A stretch of 64,000 nt of DNA, taken from Cognataquiflexum nitidum. Lineage in GTDB: Bacteria; Bacteroidota; Bacteroidia; Cytophagales; Cyclobacteriaceae. The position numbers and the translations under genes are program-made. Position 1 is the first letter of the stretch. The number at the start of each line of letters is the position of its first letter. The notes beneath the pieces were generated by a model. It was not told the origin of the DNA, did not search any database, and was given only the letters and a program-made list of their open reading frames with translations. The stretch covers positions 208,304-272,303 of the forward strand of contig NZ_JAKZAM010000002.1 of the NCBI RefSeq assembly GCF_022538055.1, read 5' to 3'. Shown in pieces: positions 1 through 9,158 of this stretch.

Positions 1-598
1 TATATAGATTCCGTTCCCCGATGAGCAAAAGGTCGAGTTGGGAACCCGCATTGCCCAACATGGAGTAAGGGTCTGAAGGATCTCCAAAGAAATAAAGGGC
101 TGCCCAATATCCAAATAAGACGATGACACAATAAATGATAGCTCCTTTTTTTCCAAGATAATATAATATCAAAGAGGCAAAAAGATAACAAAGGGCTATT
201 CTTTGAAGAACACCGAGAAGCCTTACCTCTGCCCAATTGATCATTACAATTTCTCCGGATTCATTGTAATCGAAAAAAGGAAAAGCATTCAATCCCCATC
301 CAATCAGAAAAATCAAGGCTGACCTTTTGAAAACCTTCTTCAAAAAAACTCCCTGGTCCATTTTTTCCATTGTCTTCATACTGAAGCTCATGGCATTGCC
401 TACCACAAATAGGAAAGTCGGAAACACAAGGTCAGTAATAGTGAATCCATGCCATTCAGCATGGGCAAAAGGTGCATAAAGATGGCTCCAACTTCCTGGA
501 GTATTGACCACAACCATCAAAGCGATGGTGAGTCCACGTAGGACATCTAAAGCTAAATAGCGTTCCTGAATCGGAATTCCAATCGGTGATGCAGTCAT
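1..598 (-). CDS. Partial heparan-alpha-glucosaminide N-acetyltransferase-like membrane protein (DUF5009/NagX-like)
   Basis: The 5' end of the gene is here (ATG at 598 on the minus strand); the 3' end lies beyond the window, so about 199 residues are visible of a family usually near 360-400. The N-terminus reads RYLALDVLRGLTIALMVVVN, then a WHGFTITDLVFPTFLFVVG segment. This is the opening of the HGSNAT/DUF5009 family of multi-pass proteins that move acetyl groups onto sugar amines or transport acylated sugars. Several hydrophobic segments follow (around residues 95-110 and 125-165). It is divergent to the GH20 hexosaminidase gene, and such pairs are common in amino-sugar loci, so a role with GlcNAc-containing glycans is plausible but inferred. 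No frame disruption is seen. Confidence 0.8.
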   Translation of the reverse strand, partial: MTASPIGIPIQERYLALDVLRGLTIALMVVVNTPGSWSHLYAPFAHAEWHGFTITDLVFPTFLFVVGNAMSFSMKTMEKMDQGVFLKKVFKRSALIFLIGWGLNAFPFFDYNESGEIVMINWAEVRLLGVLQRIALCYLFASLILYYLGKKGAIIYCVIVLFGYWAALYFFGDPSDPYSMLGNAGSQLDLLLIGERNLY

Positions 599-895
599 AG
601 ATAATGGGTTTTGGGATTTATTCTTCAATCAAAATAAACATAATTCAAATTTTTCAAAAAGCGATACGGCGAAAAGAAAAAAATAAACTCAAAATTTGCA
701 GATTTATTTGGTTTAGTAAAATTTCAGCCATTTAAGGGGTTCATTTATTGGAAGCATCCAAGAATTAGGTGCAAAGCAAGTTATTGGTGATTTCTAGTAT
801 GTTTTTAGATTAATGTCTTTTTTGATAAATTGAAAGTGGAATTTCAATGATTTCTTTCCGGCAGGATTTATCAAGTCAAATATACCTAACTACCA
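599..895. other. Divergent intergenic region
   Basis: About 297 bp of AT-rich DNA between two divergent genes. It should hold both promoters. A TATATTTG-like box on the minus strand (875-882) fits the Bacteroidota -7 motif but lies far from the minus-strand start, so I do not assign it. No RNA gene or strong hairpin is seen. Confidence 0.4.
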
Positions 896-3466
896 ATGAA
901 CCAAATCATCCAAAAAATTGCGATGGTGCTGTTTGCACTTCTTACTGTCAATTCTTGTCAGCCTAAAAGTAAAAATATCAATAATGATCAAATCAGCATA
1001 AGTTGGGAGCTTGAGCAAAATAAAATTTCCCCGAATCAATTTCATCAGGCAAAATTCACCCTTACAAATAACGGCAATCCAGCTTTGAAACCAGGTTGGG
1101 AAATTTATTTCAATACCATTTTTCTATCAGTAAATCCTCAGGTTTTGGATTCTTTGGTTTCAATAGAACACCTTTCAGGCGATTTTTTCAGGATCAAACC
1201 GAAAGATGGCTTTCCTGTTTTGGAGAAAGGGGAGACTCATTCATTTTCCTATTCTTCTGATAATTTTTTGTTGAAAAACAGCCACACGCCTTCAGGACTT
1301 TATATAGTTTTTGGCGATAGTGAAGAAGGCCATCCAATAGAGGATTTTAAAGCTTCAAGAATCGAAATTCAGGACCAATTGACCGCTGTTGCAGGAAGCA
1401 ATTTTCCGATTCCTGATCCTGCTTATCTATTTGAAAAAAACCAAAACCTAAGCCTACTATCCCAAAAAGACTTCAGTCCCATTATTCCCACTCCTAAATC
1501 ATACAATTGGGGAGTAGGTGAGGTTGTTTTGTCCGAGACAATCTCCATTTATGCAGATGCCGGTTTTGAAATGGAAGCAAAATTTCTAAAAGAAAGACTT
1601 TCAACCAATTTTAAAGGAAAGATTGAAATATCATCCTCAAAAGATGCGTCTTTTTTAATCCTGAAAGATCCATCCAAAGTTTCTTCTGAAGCTTATGCCT
1701 TGAATATTGGTGAAAAAATAGAAATCAGATCCGGTAATCCAAAAGGAGCTTTTTATGGAATCCAATCTTTGTTGGCTATGCTACCCTTGTCTTCTTTTAC
1801 CTCTCCTACGGATAAATTAGAGTTGCCCAAGATATCAATTGAAGACGAACCGCGGTTTGAATACCGTAGTTTTTTCCTTGATGTTGCACGTAATTTCCAA
1901 TCCAAAAAAGCCATCCTCAAAATACTTGACCTCATGGCTTTTTACAAATTGAATGTGTTTCATTTCAATCTGGCCAATGATGAAGGTTGGAGAATTGAAA
2001 TTCCCGGTTTGCCGGAGTTGACCGAGGTTGGCAGCAAGCGGGGCCATTCCAAAGATGAATCTCAATTCCTTTGGCCATATTATGCATCTGGTCCTGACAA
2101 GGATAAATCACCAAACGGGACCGGATTTTATTCAACAGAGGATTTTAAGGAAATTTTGAGGTATGCAAAAGAACGCCATATTGAAGTCATTCCCGAAATC
2201 GGGGCTCCTGGCCATTCCCGTGCTGCAATTATTGCCATGAGAAAAAGATACCATGACAAGATGAAATCCGGTGATAAAGAGGGGGCTTTAGAATATCTTT
2301 TGGAAGATTTTGAGGATCAATCTGAATACCTTTCTGCCCAAAATTTCAGAGGCAATACTATCTGTATCTGCCAAGAATCCGCATTTACATTTTATGAGAA
2401 AGTGGTGGATGAAATTCTGGCTATGTATGAGGAAGCAGATGTTTGGATCAGCACATTCCATACCGGAGGGGATGAAGTGCCCAAAGGAGCATGGACCAAT
2501 TCACCGGTTTGCGAAAAATTCATTGCTGAAACAGAAGGGGTAAATACGAGAAATGACCTTCAAAATTACTTTTATACCCGAGTCAGCAAAATGTTTGAAG
2601 AAAGAGGAATCCAGACTGCCGGTTGGGAAGAAATCGGTCAAATAGATATCCATGAAAACGGAAAGGAAGTCATCCGACCCAATCCTGTCTTTGCAAATAA
2701 AGGATTCAGGGCCTATGCATGGAATGCAGTAGCAGGATGGGGTGGAGAAGATATGGCTTACCAATTGGCCAATGCAGGCTATGAGGTCATCATCTGCAAT
2801 TCGTCGAATTTCTATTTTGATCTTGCTTACAATGTGGATCCGGATGAACCCGGGCATCAATGGTCTGGATTTGTGGATACAAAGACAGCTTGGAGAACTG
2901 TGCCTTTGAACAATTTTATTTCAAATGAAACCGACATGTATGGCAATCCTATTGATGCCGAAAGTCTAGCTAAGGGGAAGGCTAAAATGACTGCGGAAGG
3001 AACGAAAAACATCAAGGGCGTTTCCGGTCAGTTGTGGACCGAAACCATCAAAGGTCAAGAAATGATGGAATATTACCTTTTACCAAAAATGTTGGGATAT
3101 GTAGAAAGGGCATGGTCGCAGGATCCTGAATGGACAGCAATTGCCGACCCTGAAAAAAGGAAAATTGAGATGGAAAAAGAATGGAACAAGTTTGCCAATG
3201 CTCTAGGCCAAAAAGAAATCCCAAGGTTGGAATACCTTTTTGGCGGTTTTAATGTGCGTTTGCCAAAAGCCGGAGCAACGGTCAAGGAAGGAAAGATCTT
3301 TGCCAATGTGGATACACCCGGCCTCACAATCAGGTATACAGTAAATGGCAGTGAACCGACTATCCAATCGGAAATTTATTCAGAGCCGATTCCATTTAAG
3401 GGGAATGTCAAGCTGCAGGTTTTTTCCCCACAAGGAAAAAGCGGAGGTATTTCTGGAATCAAGTAG
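896..3466 (+). CDS. GH20 beta-N-acetylhexosaminidase lipoprotein
   Basis: An 856-residue exported glycosidase that removes terminal beta-linked GlcNAc/GalNAc from chitobiose-like or host glycans. Residues 1-21 form a lipoprotein signal (lipobox VNSC, lipid-bearing C21), so it is probably anchored in the outer membrane. The order is: chitobiase/hexosaminidase N-terminal carbohydrate-binding-like domain (about 30-165), GH20b domain (about 195-315), GH20 TIM barrel (about 320-735), and a C-terminal chitobiase Fn3-like domain (about 780-850) with the IRYTVNGSEPT signature. The catalytic pair is D526-E527 in HTGGDEVPKGAW; the Asp orients the substrate acetamido group and the Glu is the acid/base. 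A related C-terminal module is found in the protein at 11649-13787. The next gene is 175 bp downstream in the same direction, so co-transcription is possible. Confidence 0.95.
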   Translation: MNQIIQKIAMVLFALLTVNSCQPKSKNINNDQISISWELEQNKISPNQFHQAKFTLTNNGNPALKPGWEIYFNTIFLSVNPQVLDSLVSIEHLSGDFFRIKPKDGFPVLEKGETHSFSYSSDNFLLKNSHTPSGLYIVFGDSEEGHPIEDFKASRIEIQDQLTAVAGSNFPIPDPAYLFEKNQNLSLLSQKDFSPIIPTPKSYNWGVGEVVLSETISIYADAGFEMEAKFLKERLSTNFKGKIEISSSKDASFLILKDPSKVSSEAYALNIGEKIEIRSGNPKGAFYGIQSLLAMLPLSSFTSPTDKLELPKISIEDEPRFEYRSFFLDVARNFQSKKAILKILDLMAFYKLNVFHFNLANDEGWRIEIPGLPELTEVGSKRGHSKDESQFLWPYYASGPDKDKSPNGTGFYSTEDFKEILRYAKERHIEVIPEIGAPGHSRAAIIAMRKRYHDKMKSGDKEGALEYLLEDFEDQSEYLSAQNFRGNTICICQESAFTFYEKVVDEILAMYEEADVWISTFHTGGDEVPKGAWTNSPVCEKFIAETEGVNTRNDLQNYFYTRVSKMFEERGIQTAGWEEIGQIDIHENGKEVIRPNPVFANKGFRAYAWNAVAGWGGEDMAYQLANAGYEVIICNSSNFYFDLAYNVDPDEPGHQWSGFVDTKTAWRTVPLNNFISNETDMYGNPIDAESLAKGKAKMTAEGTKNIKGVSGQLWTETIKGQEMMEYYLLPKMLGYVERAWSQDPEWTAIADPEKRKIEMEKEWNKFANALGQKEIPRLEYLFGGFNVRLPKAGATVKEGKIFANVDTPGLTIRYTVNGSEPTIQSEIYSEPIPFKGNVKLQVFSPQGKSGGISGIK

Positions 3467-3641
3467 TGTTTACAATTAATAATTCTGTCTTGCGGATTTT
3501 CGCGATGGTTAGATATTGACTTCAAAATCAAGTCTGAATCTCAATATCTTACACAGATGGGATTTGATTCTGACAATCACGATTTATATTTAGAATTGGA
3601 AAAATCACCAATAGACAACCGACTTAGCCCAAAATTTCCCC

Positions 3642-6600
3642 ATGAAAATTAATTACTTATTGACCAAAAGCTTCTTGTTTCTATTTGGAATAGGTTTTTT
3701 GCATTCCTGTGACTCAAAACCTGAAATTAAAGATTTTGATTTATTGACTGAGGAGGAAAGACACCTTCCCGAGAATGCGCTTTCAGGGATTACTTTTGCG
3801 GAAGGGATTGAGGCCAAACTTTTTGCATCGGAACCTACCATAACCAATCCTACAAACATTGACATAGATCATCGGGGGAGAGTGTGGGTATGTGAGGCCT
3901 ACAATTATCGACCTGCCATCACAGGCAACGATCCCCGTCAGGAGGGAGACCGCATCGTGATATTGGAAGACACTGATGGAGATGGAATCCAAGACAAAAG
4001 CACTGTCTTCTACCAAGGACCTGAGATCAATGCGCCTTTAGGCATTTGGGTAATGGGAAACAAAGCCATTGTTTCTCAAAGTCCCTATGTATGGATGTTT
4101 ACAGATACAGATGGAGATGATAAGGCTGATACCAAAGAAATTATTTTTCAGGGAATTTCCGGAGATCAGCATGACCACGGGATGCATGCTTTTGTTTTTG
4201 GACCTGATGGGAAGTTTTATTTCAACTTTGGAAACTCCGGAGCACAGTTGTTGGATAAAGACGGAAATGTCATCGTAGATAAATCCGGGAAGGAAATCAA
4301 TACCAAGACCTATCAGGAAGGCCTGGTTTTTAGAAGCAATACTGATTTTACAGGTATTGAAGTCCTTGGCCAAAACTTCAGAAACAATTATGAAGTAGCT
4401 GTGGATTCCTACGGTACCATGTGGCAATCGGACAATGACGATGATGGCAACCAAGGGGTTCGGGTTAATTTTGTGATGGAATATGGGAATTATGGTTACA
4501 AAGATGAGATGACCCGTGCAAGTTGGTCAGCCAACAGAACCAATAAAGAAAAGGAAATCCCACTTCAGCATTGGCACCTCAATGACCCCGGTGTTGTACC
4601 AAATCTGTTGCAGACGGGTGCGGGTTCACCTACCGGTATTTTGATTTACGAGGGGAGGTTACTACCGGAAGTTTTTTGGGATCAGATGATCCATTCGGAT
4701 GCAGGCCCTAATGTTGTCCGGGCATATCCTGTGAAAAATGTCGGAGCAGGATATTCAGCCGAAATGGTCAATATCATGCACGGGGATAAAAATCAATGGT
4801 TCAGACCCTCAGATGTTTGCATTGCTCCAGATGGTTCTTTGTTTGTTTCAGATTGGTATGACCCTGGAGTTGGCGGGCATCAAGTTGGAGATTTGAACCG
4901 TGGTAGGATTTTTAGGTTGGCTCCTCCAGATAGCGATTATGAAGTCCCTTCCTATGACCTCACCACCGTGGAAGGCGCATTGGAAGCCCTCCAAAACCCA
5001 AACCTTTCATGGCGTTACCAGGCATGGCAGGCTTTACAAAAGCAAGGTTCAAGTGCAGAAGATGGCCTAAATAAAATGTTTGAATCACATGAGAATCCCA
5101 GAATGCGTGCAAGGGCTTTTTGGGTTTTGGCCAAAATGGATGGGAAAGGCCCAACTTATGTTCAAAAAGCAATTAACGGTCCCAATCCAGATATTCAGAT
5201 AGCAGGTTTGAGGGCAGCCCGACAATTGGACATGGATTTTATTCCATTTGCCGAGCAATTGGCAAAAAGTCCAAATGCACAGGTTAGGAGGGAAGTGGCC
5301 ATTGCGCTGAGGCATCATCCCTCACCTGAAGCCCCGGAGATTTGGGCTCAATTGGCAAAGCAACATGATGGACAGGACAGGTGGTATTTGGAGGCCTTGG
5401 GAATAGGGGCAGACGGGCAATGGGATACTTATTATGCTGCTTGGGAGAATCTAGTACAGGATCAGGTTTTAGATAATAAATCAAACAAGGACATTGTCTG
5501 GAGAGCAAGGACTGGGAAGTCAATTCCCATGCTGGCAACTTTGGCGTCCGATCCTGCTGAATCCATGGACATGCGTTTGAGGTATTTTCGGGCATTTGAT
5601 TTCAATCCCGATGCTGAAGCCAAGTCAAAGGCTTTGATCGAAATGCTTGAAAAACCAACTCAAGACCAAAAGGAAATAAACAGATTGGTCATTACACATT
5701 TGGAACCAAAGTATATCAAAACATCACCGGCTGCGAAGACCGCATTGAACGATGTGTTGAAAGAGTCGGAGGGGAAAATTGAGTTTGTCGAATTGGTACG
5801 AAAATTTGAACTGAAAGACAAAAACCCTCAATTGCTAGAGATGGCACTCGCCAATTATGACAACAATGTTGGAAGGTCTGCAGCCACCACCCTGCTCAAT
5901 CAGGGAGGAGGTCCTTTGGTCCAAAAGGTTTTGAATAGCAAAGACGAAAAGCAGGTTTTTGATATGATCTTGGCACTGCGCGGTATCGGTTCAAACCAAT
6001 CAATTGCTATTCTGGAAGAGATGGCTTTTGATAGCAAAAGAAATGTAAACGTCAGAAGAGAAGCTGCGGCAGCTATCGGTGGAAGTTATTCCGGGGAAGA
6101 ACGGGTTTTGGTTTTGTTGAAAGAAGGTAAATTTCCTGACAATCTAAAAGCCTCCGCAGTAAATGGTGTCAGCCGGGCTTGGAGAAAAAGTGTGAGGGCA
6201 GAAGCGGCCGCTTATTTGGAAAGTAATGATGCTGCTAATCCTTTGCCTCCGATGAATGAATTGATGGCCATGAAAGGTGTTGTTGATAACGGACTTACTG
6301 TATTCAAAAATAACTGTGCTGTATGCCATCAGGTCAATGAAATTGGGATGGACTTTGGTCCTAAGCTCTCAGAAATCGGGAGTAAGCTATCCAAAGAAGC
6401 GCAATATATCGCCATCATCCACCCGGATGCTGGAATCAGTTTTGGCTATGAAGGCTACATCCTCAAAACCAAGGAAGGAAGTACCTATGGAGGCGTAATC
6501 AGCAGCCGAACTGAGACGGACATCGCTTTGAAAATTCCGGGGGGAACAATGGTTAATCTTAAAACTGCGGATGTCGCTTCCATCGAGCAGATGGAAAATT

Positions 6601-6689
6601 CTATCATGCCATCCGGTTTGGAAAAGGCCATGAGTACCCAAGAGTTGGTGGATTTGGTGGAGTACTTGATGAGTTTGAAGAAAATGTGA
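3642..6689 (+). CDS. PVC-type dehydrogenase-like beta-propeller / HEAT / cytochrome c lipoprotein
   Basis: A 1015-residue lipoprotein (lipobox LHSC, C23). Residues about 45-435 resemble the putative membrane-bound dehydrogenase domain family, a sugar-dehydrogenase-like beta-propeller, with calcium-loop-like DTDGDGIQD and DTDGDDKAD repeats. Residues about 440-860 are HEAT-like helical repeats. The C-terminus has a single c-type heme motif C892-A-V-C895-H896 in the family called the putative heme-binding domain. The architecture is abundant in Planctomycetes and also found in Bacteroidota; substrates are not established. A role in oxidising sugars or sugar derivatives and passing electrons to a periplasmic chain is inferred. 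It follows the GH20 gene and belongs to the same functional theme as the PSCyt1 genes at 11649-17575. Confidence 0.88.
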   Translation: MKINYLLTKSFLFLFGIGFLHSCDSKPEIKDFDLLTEEERHLPENALSGITFAEGIEAKLFASEPTITNPTNIDIDHRGRVWVCEAYNYRPAITGNDPRQEGDRIVILEDTDGDGIQDKSTVFYQGPEINAPLGIWVMGNKAIVSQSPYVWMFTDTDGDDKADTKEIIFQGISGDQHDHGMHAFVFGPDGKFYFNFGNSGAQLLDKDGNVIVDKSGKEINTKTYQEGLVFRSNTDFTGIEVLGQNFRNNYEVAVDSYGTMWQSDNDDDGNQGVRVNFVMEYGNYGYKDEMTRASWSANRTNKEKEIPLQHWHLNDPGVVPNLLQTGAGSPTGILIYEGRLLPEVFWDQMIHSDAGPNVVRAYPVKNVGAGYSAEMVNIMHGDKNQWFRPSDVCIAPDGSLFVSDWYDPGVGGHQVGDLNRGRIFRLAPPDSDYEVPSYDLTTVEGALEALQNPNLSWRYQAWQALQKQGSSAEDGLNKMFESHENPRMRARAFWVLAKMDGKGPTYVQKAINGPNPDIQIAGLRAARQLDMDFIPFAEQLAKSPNAQVRREVAIALRHHPSPEAPEIWAQLAKQHDGQDRWYLEALGIGADGQWDTYYAAWENLVQDQVLDNKSNKDIVWRARTGKSIPMLATLASDPAESMDMRLRYFRAFDFNPDAEAKSKALIEMLEKPTQDQKEINRLVITHLEPKYIKTSPAAKTALNDVLKESEGKIEFVELVRKFELKDKNPQLLEMALANYDNNVGRSAATTLLNQGGGPLVQKVLNSKDEKQVFDMILALRGIGSNQSIAILEEMAFDSKRNVNVRREAAAAIGGSYSGEERVLVLLKEGKFPDNLKASAVNGVSRAWRKSVRAEAAAYLESNDAANPLPPMNELMAMKGVVDNGLTVFKNNCAVCHQVNEIGMDFGPKLSEIGSKLSKEAQYIAIIHPDAGISFGYEGYILKTKEGSTYGGVISSRTETDIALKIPGGTMVNLKTADVASIEQMENSIMPSGLEKAMSTQELVDLVEYLMSLKKM

Positions 6690-6798
6690 TAGTTGATTGC
6701 TAAGTATGGCTTAAGCCAAAGAATAAACTTTGAGGGTAATTTAAATCATCCCTAAATTTTAGAATCTAAGCTAAGAATTTTCAATTCCCAAAATCAAA

Positions 6799-6832
6799 AT
6801 AGCCACGATGCTTAAGTCATGGCTATTTCTCT
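6799..6832 (+). terminator. Putative Rho-independent terminator
   Basis: An 11 bp stem with one mismatch (AATAGCCACGA paired with TCATGGCTATT) and a 7-nt loop is followed by TCTCTTTA. It lies about 110 bp past the stop of the propeller/cytochrome gene. The T-tract is imperfect. Confidence 0.45.
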
Positions 6833-6889
6833 TTATTAGGTGCTGGCTACGTTTATCTTTGAATTGAGATCAATGGTGGTTTTTGAAGC

Positions 6890-6922
6890 AATATCCATAA
6901 ATATCCAATATCAATAAATATC
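6890..6922 (+). repeat. AATATC quadruplet repeat, copy A
   Basis: Four AATATC hexamers start at 6890, 6900, 6907 and 6917, giving a 10-7-10 spacing. The same spacing is found at 35904 and 54595. It lies 74 bp upstream of the DEAD-box helicase start. Function unknown; a protein binding array in the leader or promoter region is one possibility. Confidence 0.7.
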
Positions 6923-6971
6923 ATCTTAATCCTGATTCTGTATTTTTTCTGTTTCCATTTCATTTAAACCC

Positions 6972-6979
6972 TACCTTTG
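6972..6979 (+). promoter_or_regulatory. Bacteroidota-type -7 promoter box (TACCTTTG)
   Basis: An exact match to the TAnnTTTG consensus sits 17 bp before the helicase ATG, which predicts a short leader. No exact TTG -33 element is present at the expected distance, so this is suggestive only. Confidence 0.45.
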
Positions 6980-6996
6980 TTAAAAAACACATATCC

Positions 6997-8130
6997 ATGG
7001 ATTTTTCTTCCCTCGGACTTTCGCTTAGCATCCTTGATGCCATCAAAAAGGCAAAATACGAAAGCCCTTATCCGATTCAGATCGAAGCCATTCCTGCTAT
7101 TTTAAAAGGTAAGGACATTCTTGGGATTGCCCCCACCGGATCCGGGAAAACAGCCGCTTATGTGCTACCTATTTTGCAGCAATTACAGCAGACCGAATAT
7201 ATCAAAACACGGAATATCCCTGTCCTAATTTTGGTTCCTACCAGAGAATTGGCCACCCAAGTGGAGGAAGTAATCAAAGTATTCAGCAATTTTTTACCAA
7301 GAAAAGTAAAAACACTTGCGGTTTTTGGCGGAGTTTCTGTCAATCCACAGATGATGAATATCTATGGAACAGAGGTCGTCGTCGCCACTCCAGGAAGGTT
7401 ATTGGATTTGGTGGATAAAAATTCCATTTCCCTGTCCAGTCTCAAAGTTTTGGTTTTGGATGAGGCAGATAAGATTTTGAATCTGGGTTTCAAAGAAGAA
7501 GTGGACGAGATCCTTTCCAAATTACCCAAAAAGAGGCAAAACATACTTTTTTCAGCTACCATGGAAGAAACTGTGGAGGAACTGATTAACCGGATTTTGC
7601 ATAATCCTGAGAAGATTTCTGTGGAAGTCGAGGGAATTGCTCCTGAACTGATCGCCCAATCCGCCTATCTCGTCCCGATGGAATATAAAGGACCTCTCTT
7701 ACGCCACCTGATCAAATCAGGCAATTGGAATCAGGTTTTGGTATTTACATCTTCGATCAGAACAGCAGACAATGTCGCAGGGAAGCTCAATAAAAACGGA
7801 ATTGAGGCTGTGTCTTTTCACGGAGATAAAAGCCAAGGCGCAAGGACAGATGCTTTGACCAAATTCAAAAATGGGAAACTCCGCGTACTCGTCGCTACGG
7901 ATTTGGCTTCGAGAGGCATCGACATCAAATTTTTGCCTGTAGTGGTGAATTATGAATTGCCAAGATCCCCAAAAGATTATATCCACAGGATAGGAAGGAC
8001 GGGACGTGCAGGCGCAGAAGGCGAAGCCATTTCTCTGATTTCGGAAGAAGAAGAGCATCACTTCAAGGTGATTCAAAAAAAGATGGGTAGGAGAGTGGAG
8101 TTGATTGATGCTAAGAATCTGGATTTTTAA
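6997..8130 (+). CDS. DEAD-box ATP-dependent RNA helicase
   Basis: A 377-residue cytoplasmic RNA helicase core that unwinds RNA duplexes or remodels RNPs with ATP. Visible motifs in order: Q motif around Q28, Walker A APTGSGKT (45-52), PTRELA (81-86), TPGR (131-134), DEAD (155-158), SAT (186-188), ARGID-like ASRGID (304-309) and HRIGRTGR (330-337). The protein ends soon after the core, so it lacks the basic C-terminal tail of many RhlE/DeaD proteins. Its stop is 1 bp from the end of the convergent DUF1593 gene, leaving no room for separate terminators. Such helicases are often cold-responsive, but nothing in the sequence proves that here. Confidence 0.95.
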   Translation: MDFSSLGLSLSILDAIKKAKYESPYPIQIEAIPAILKGKDILGIAPTGSGKTAAYVLPILQQLQQTEYIKTRNIPVLILVPTRELATQVEEVIKVFSNFLPRKVKTLAVFGGVSVNPQMMNIYGTEVVVATPGRLLDLVDKNSISLSSLKVLVLDEADKILNLGFKEEVDEILSKLPKKRQNILFSATMEETVEELINRILHNPEKISVEVEGIAPELIAQSAYLVPMEYKGPLLRHLIKSGNWNQVLVFTSSIRTADNVAGKLNKNGIEAVSFHGDKSQGARTDALTKFKNGKLRVLVATDLASRGIDIKFLPVVVNYELPRSPKDYIHRIGRTGRAGAEGEAISLISEEEEHHFKVIQKKMGRRVELIDAKNLDF

Positions 8131-8131
8131 T

Positions 8132-9133
8132 TCAGTCTTTTAACCATTTCATCCTTTTGGCCCAATCCTGCAGAAAATCCTTTCGGTGTCGATTGACAGT
8201 TTTGGCGCCTTGGCGGTTATTTTCAATCAGATCAGGATCGGGATTGTCAGTCCAATAATTTGGGCCATGGTCAGTTTTGATAAAAGAACCACCCCAACTT
8301 TCCCCTTCGGGATTTTCAATGTCCCCATTTAAAAAATAAAGGACAGAAGGCGTATCACCCATTTTAATGTCCTTTTTCTGCTCCCAAAAGAGCTTTCCCA
8401 AATTTCCGTGATCCTTTACAAATGTCTCCACAAAGGTTTGGTTTCCCAAATTTCCACTTTGTTCTCCACCCATATACATGCCCCTAAAGGTTGTATTGTT
8501 TTCAATCCACCAAAGATCAGGATGGTTGTTGAAAAGGTAATCCCTTGATTTTGGATCCTGAGCTGTATTCCATGAACCGATTGAATAAACCCTCAGCTTT
8601 GATTTGATGGTAGGATCCGAATGGACAGCTTGGGCAACGTCCGTCATTGAGCCCCAAACCAACACGTAAACCGGTCTTTTGCTTTCATTTACCTTTTGGA
8701 TAATCCATTGAGAACCTTCACTTAGGTTATCAGGTTCATCAGCATGTTGAATTTCCAATGATCCTTGTTTGCTAATGCTTCTGAGGTATTTGGGATCAGG
8801 AAATTCTATATTTTTGGCTTTTAATTTTGGAAAATCTTTCTCATACGCTTCTATTGCTTCTAAGATGTTAGATAGCCTTCCTTTTCCGGGTGGTGAACTT
8901 ATCAGCCCCAACAACTCAAATCGCCCCCCATATACCAGCAGATGGACCATTGATTGGTAATCGTCCGGATCGTCGCCTCCTATATCAGAGGAGATGATAA
9001 TCTGAGGTTTTTGCCCATTACTTTCCTGTGAATTTTGGCAATAAGAACCAGTTGAAAGAAAAGTCAATACCAGAAGTAGAAATCTTCCAAAACAAGCCAC
9101 CAACCCAGATTTTCTACACTTTAAAACTTTCAT
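8132..9133 (-). CDS. DUF1593 nucleoside-hydrolase-like secreted protein
   Basis: I place the start at 9133 (333 residues), because MKVLKCRKSG then begins a normal signal peptide ending near TGSYCQ; the upstream in-frame ATG at 9178 would overlap the preceding gene by 20 bp and bury the signal. The mature protein opens with IIISSDIGGDDPDDYQSMVH, the Asp-rich calcium loop typical of inosine-uridine nucleoside hydrolase folds, in the DUF1593 subfamily. Substrate unknown; the family is often annotated as cellulose-binding or as a secreted glycosidic hydrolase in polysaccharide loci. It ends 1 bp from the convergent helicase gene and probably shares a transcript with the metallopeptidase gene upstream. 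Confidence 0.85.
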   Translation of the reverse strand: MKVLKCRKSGLVACFGRFLLLVLTFLSTGSYCQNSQESNGQKPQIIISSDIGGDDPDDYQSMVHLLVYGGRFELLGLISSPPGKGRLSNILEAIEAYEKDFPKLKAKNIEFPDPKYLRSISKQGSLEIQHADEPDNLSEGSQWIIQKVNESKRPVYVLVWGSMTDVAQAVHSDPTIKSKLRVYSIGSWNTAQDPKSRDYLFNNHPDLWWIENNTTFRGMYMGGEQSGNLGNQTFVETFVKDHGNLGKLFWEQKKDIKMGDTPSVLYFLNGDIENPEGESWGGSFIKTDHGPNYWTDNPDPDLIENNRQGAKTVNRHRKDFLQDWAKRMKWLKD

Positions 9134-9158
9134 GATCTTATAATTTTTAAGGAGAAGG

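Larger units (their letters stand above)
6690..6996. other. Intergenic region with terminator, AATATC repeat and promoter
   Basis: No gene is seen. This 307 bp gap holds a hairpin near 6799-6832, a four-copy AATATC repeat at 6890-6922 and a -7 box at 6972-6979, each listed separately. Confidence 0.6.
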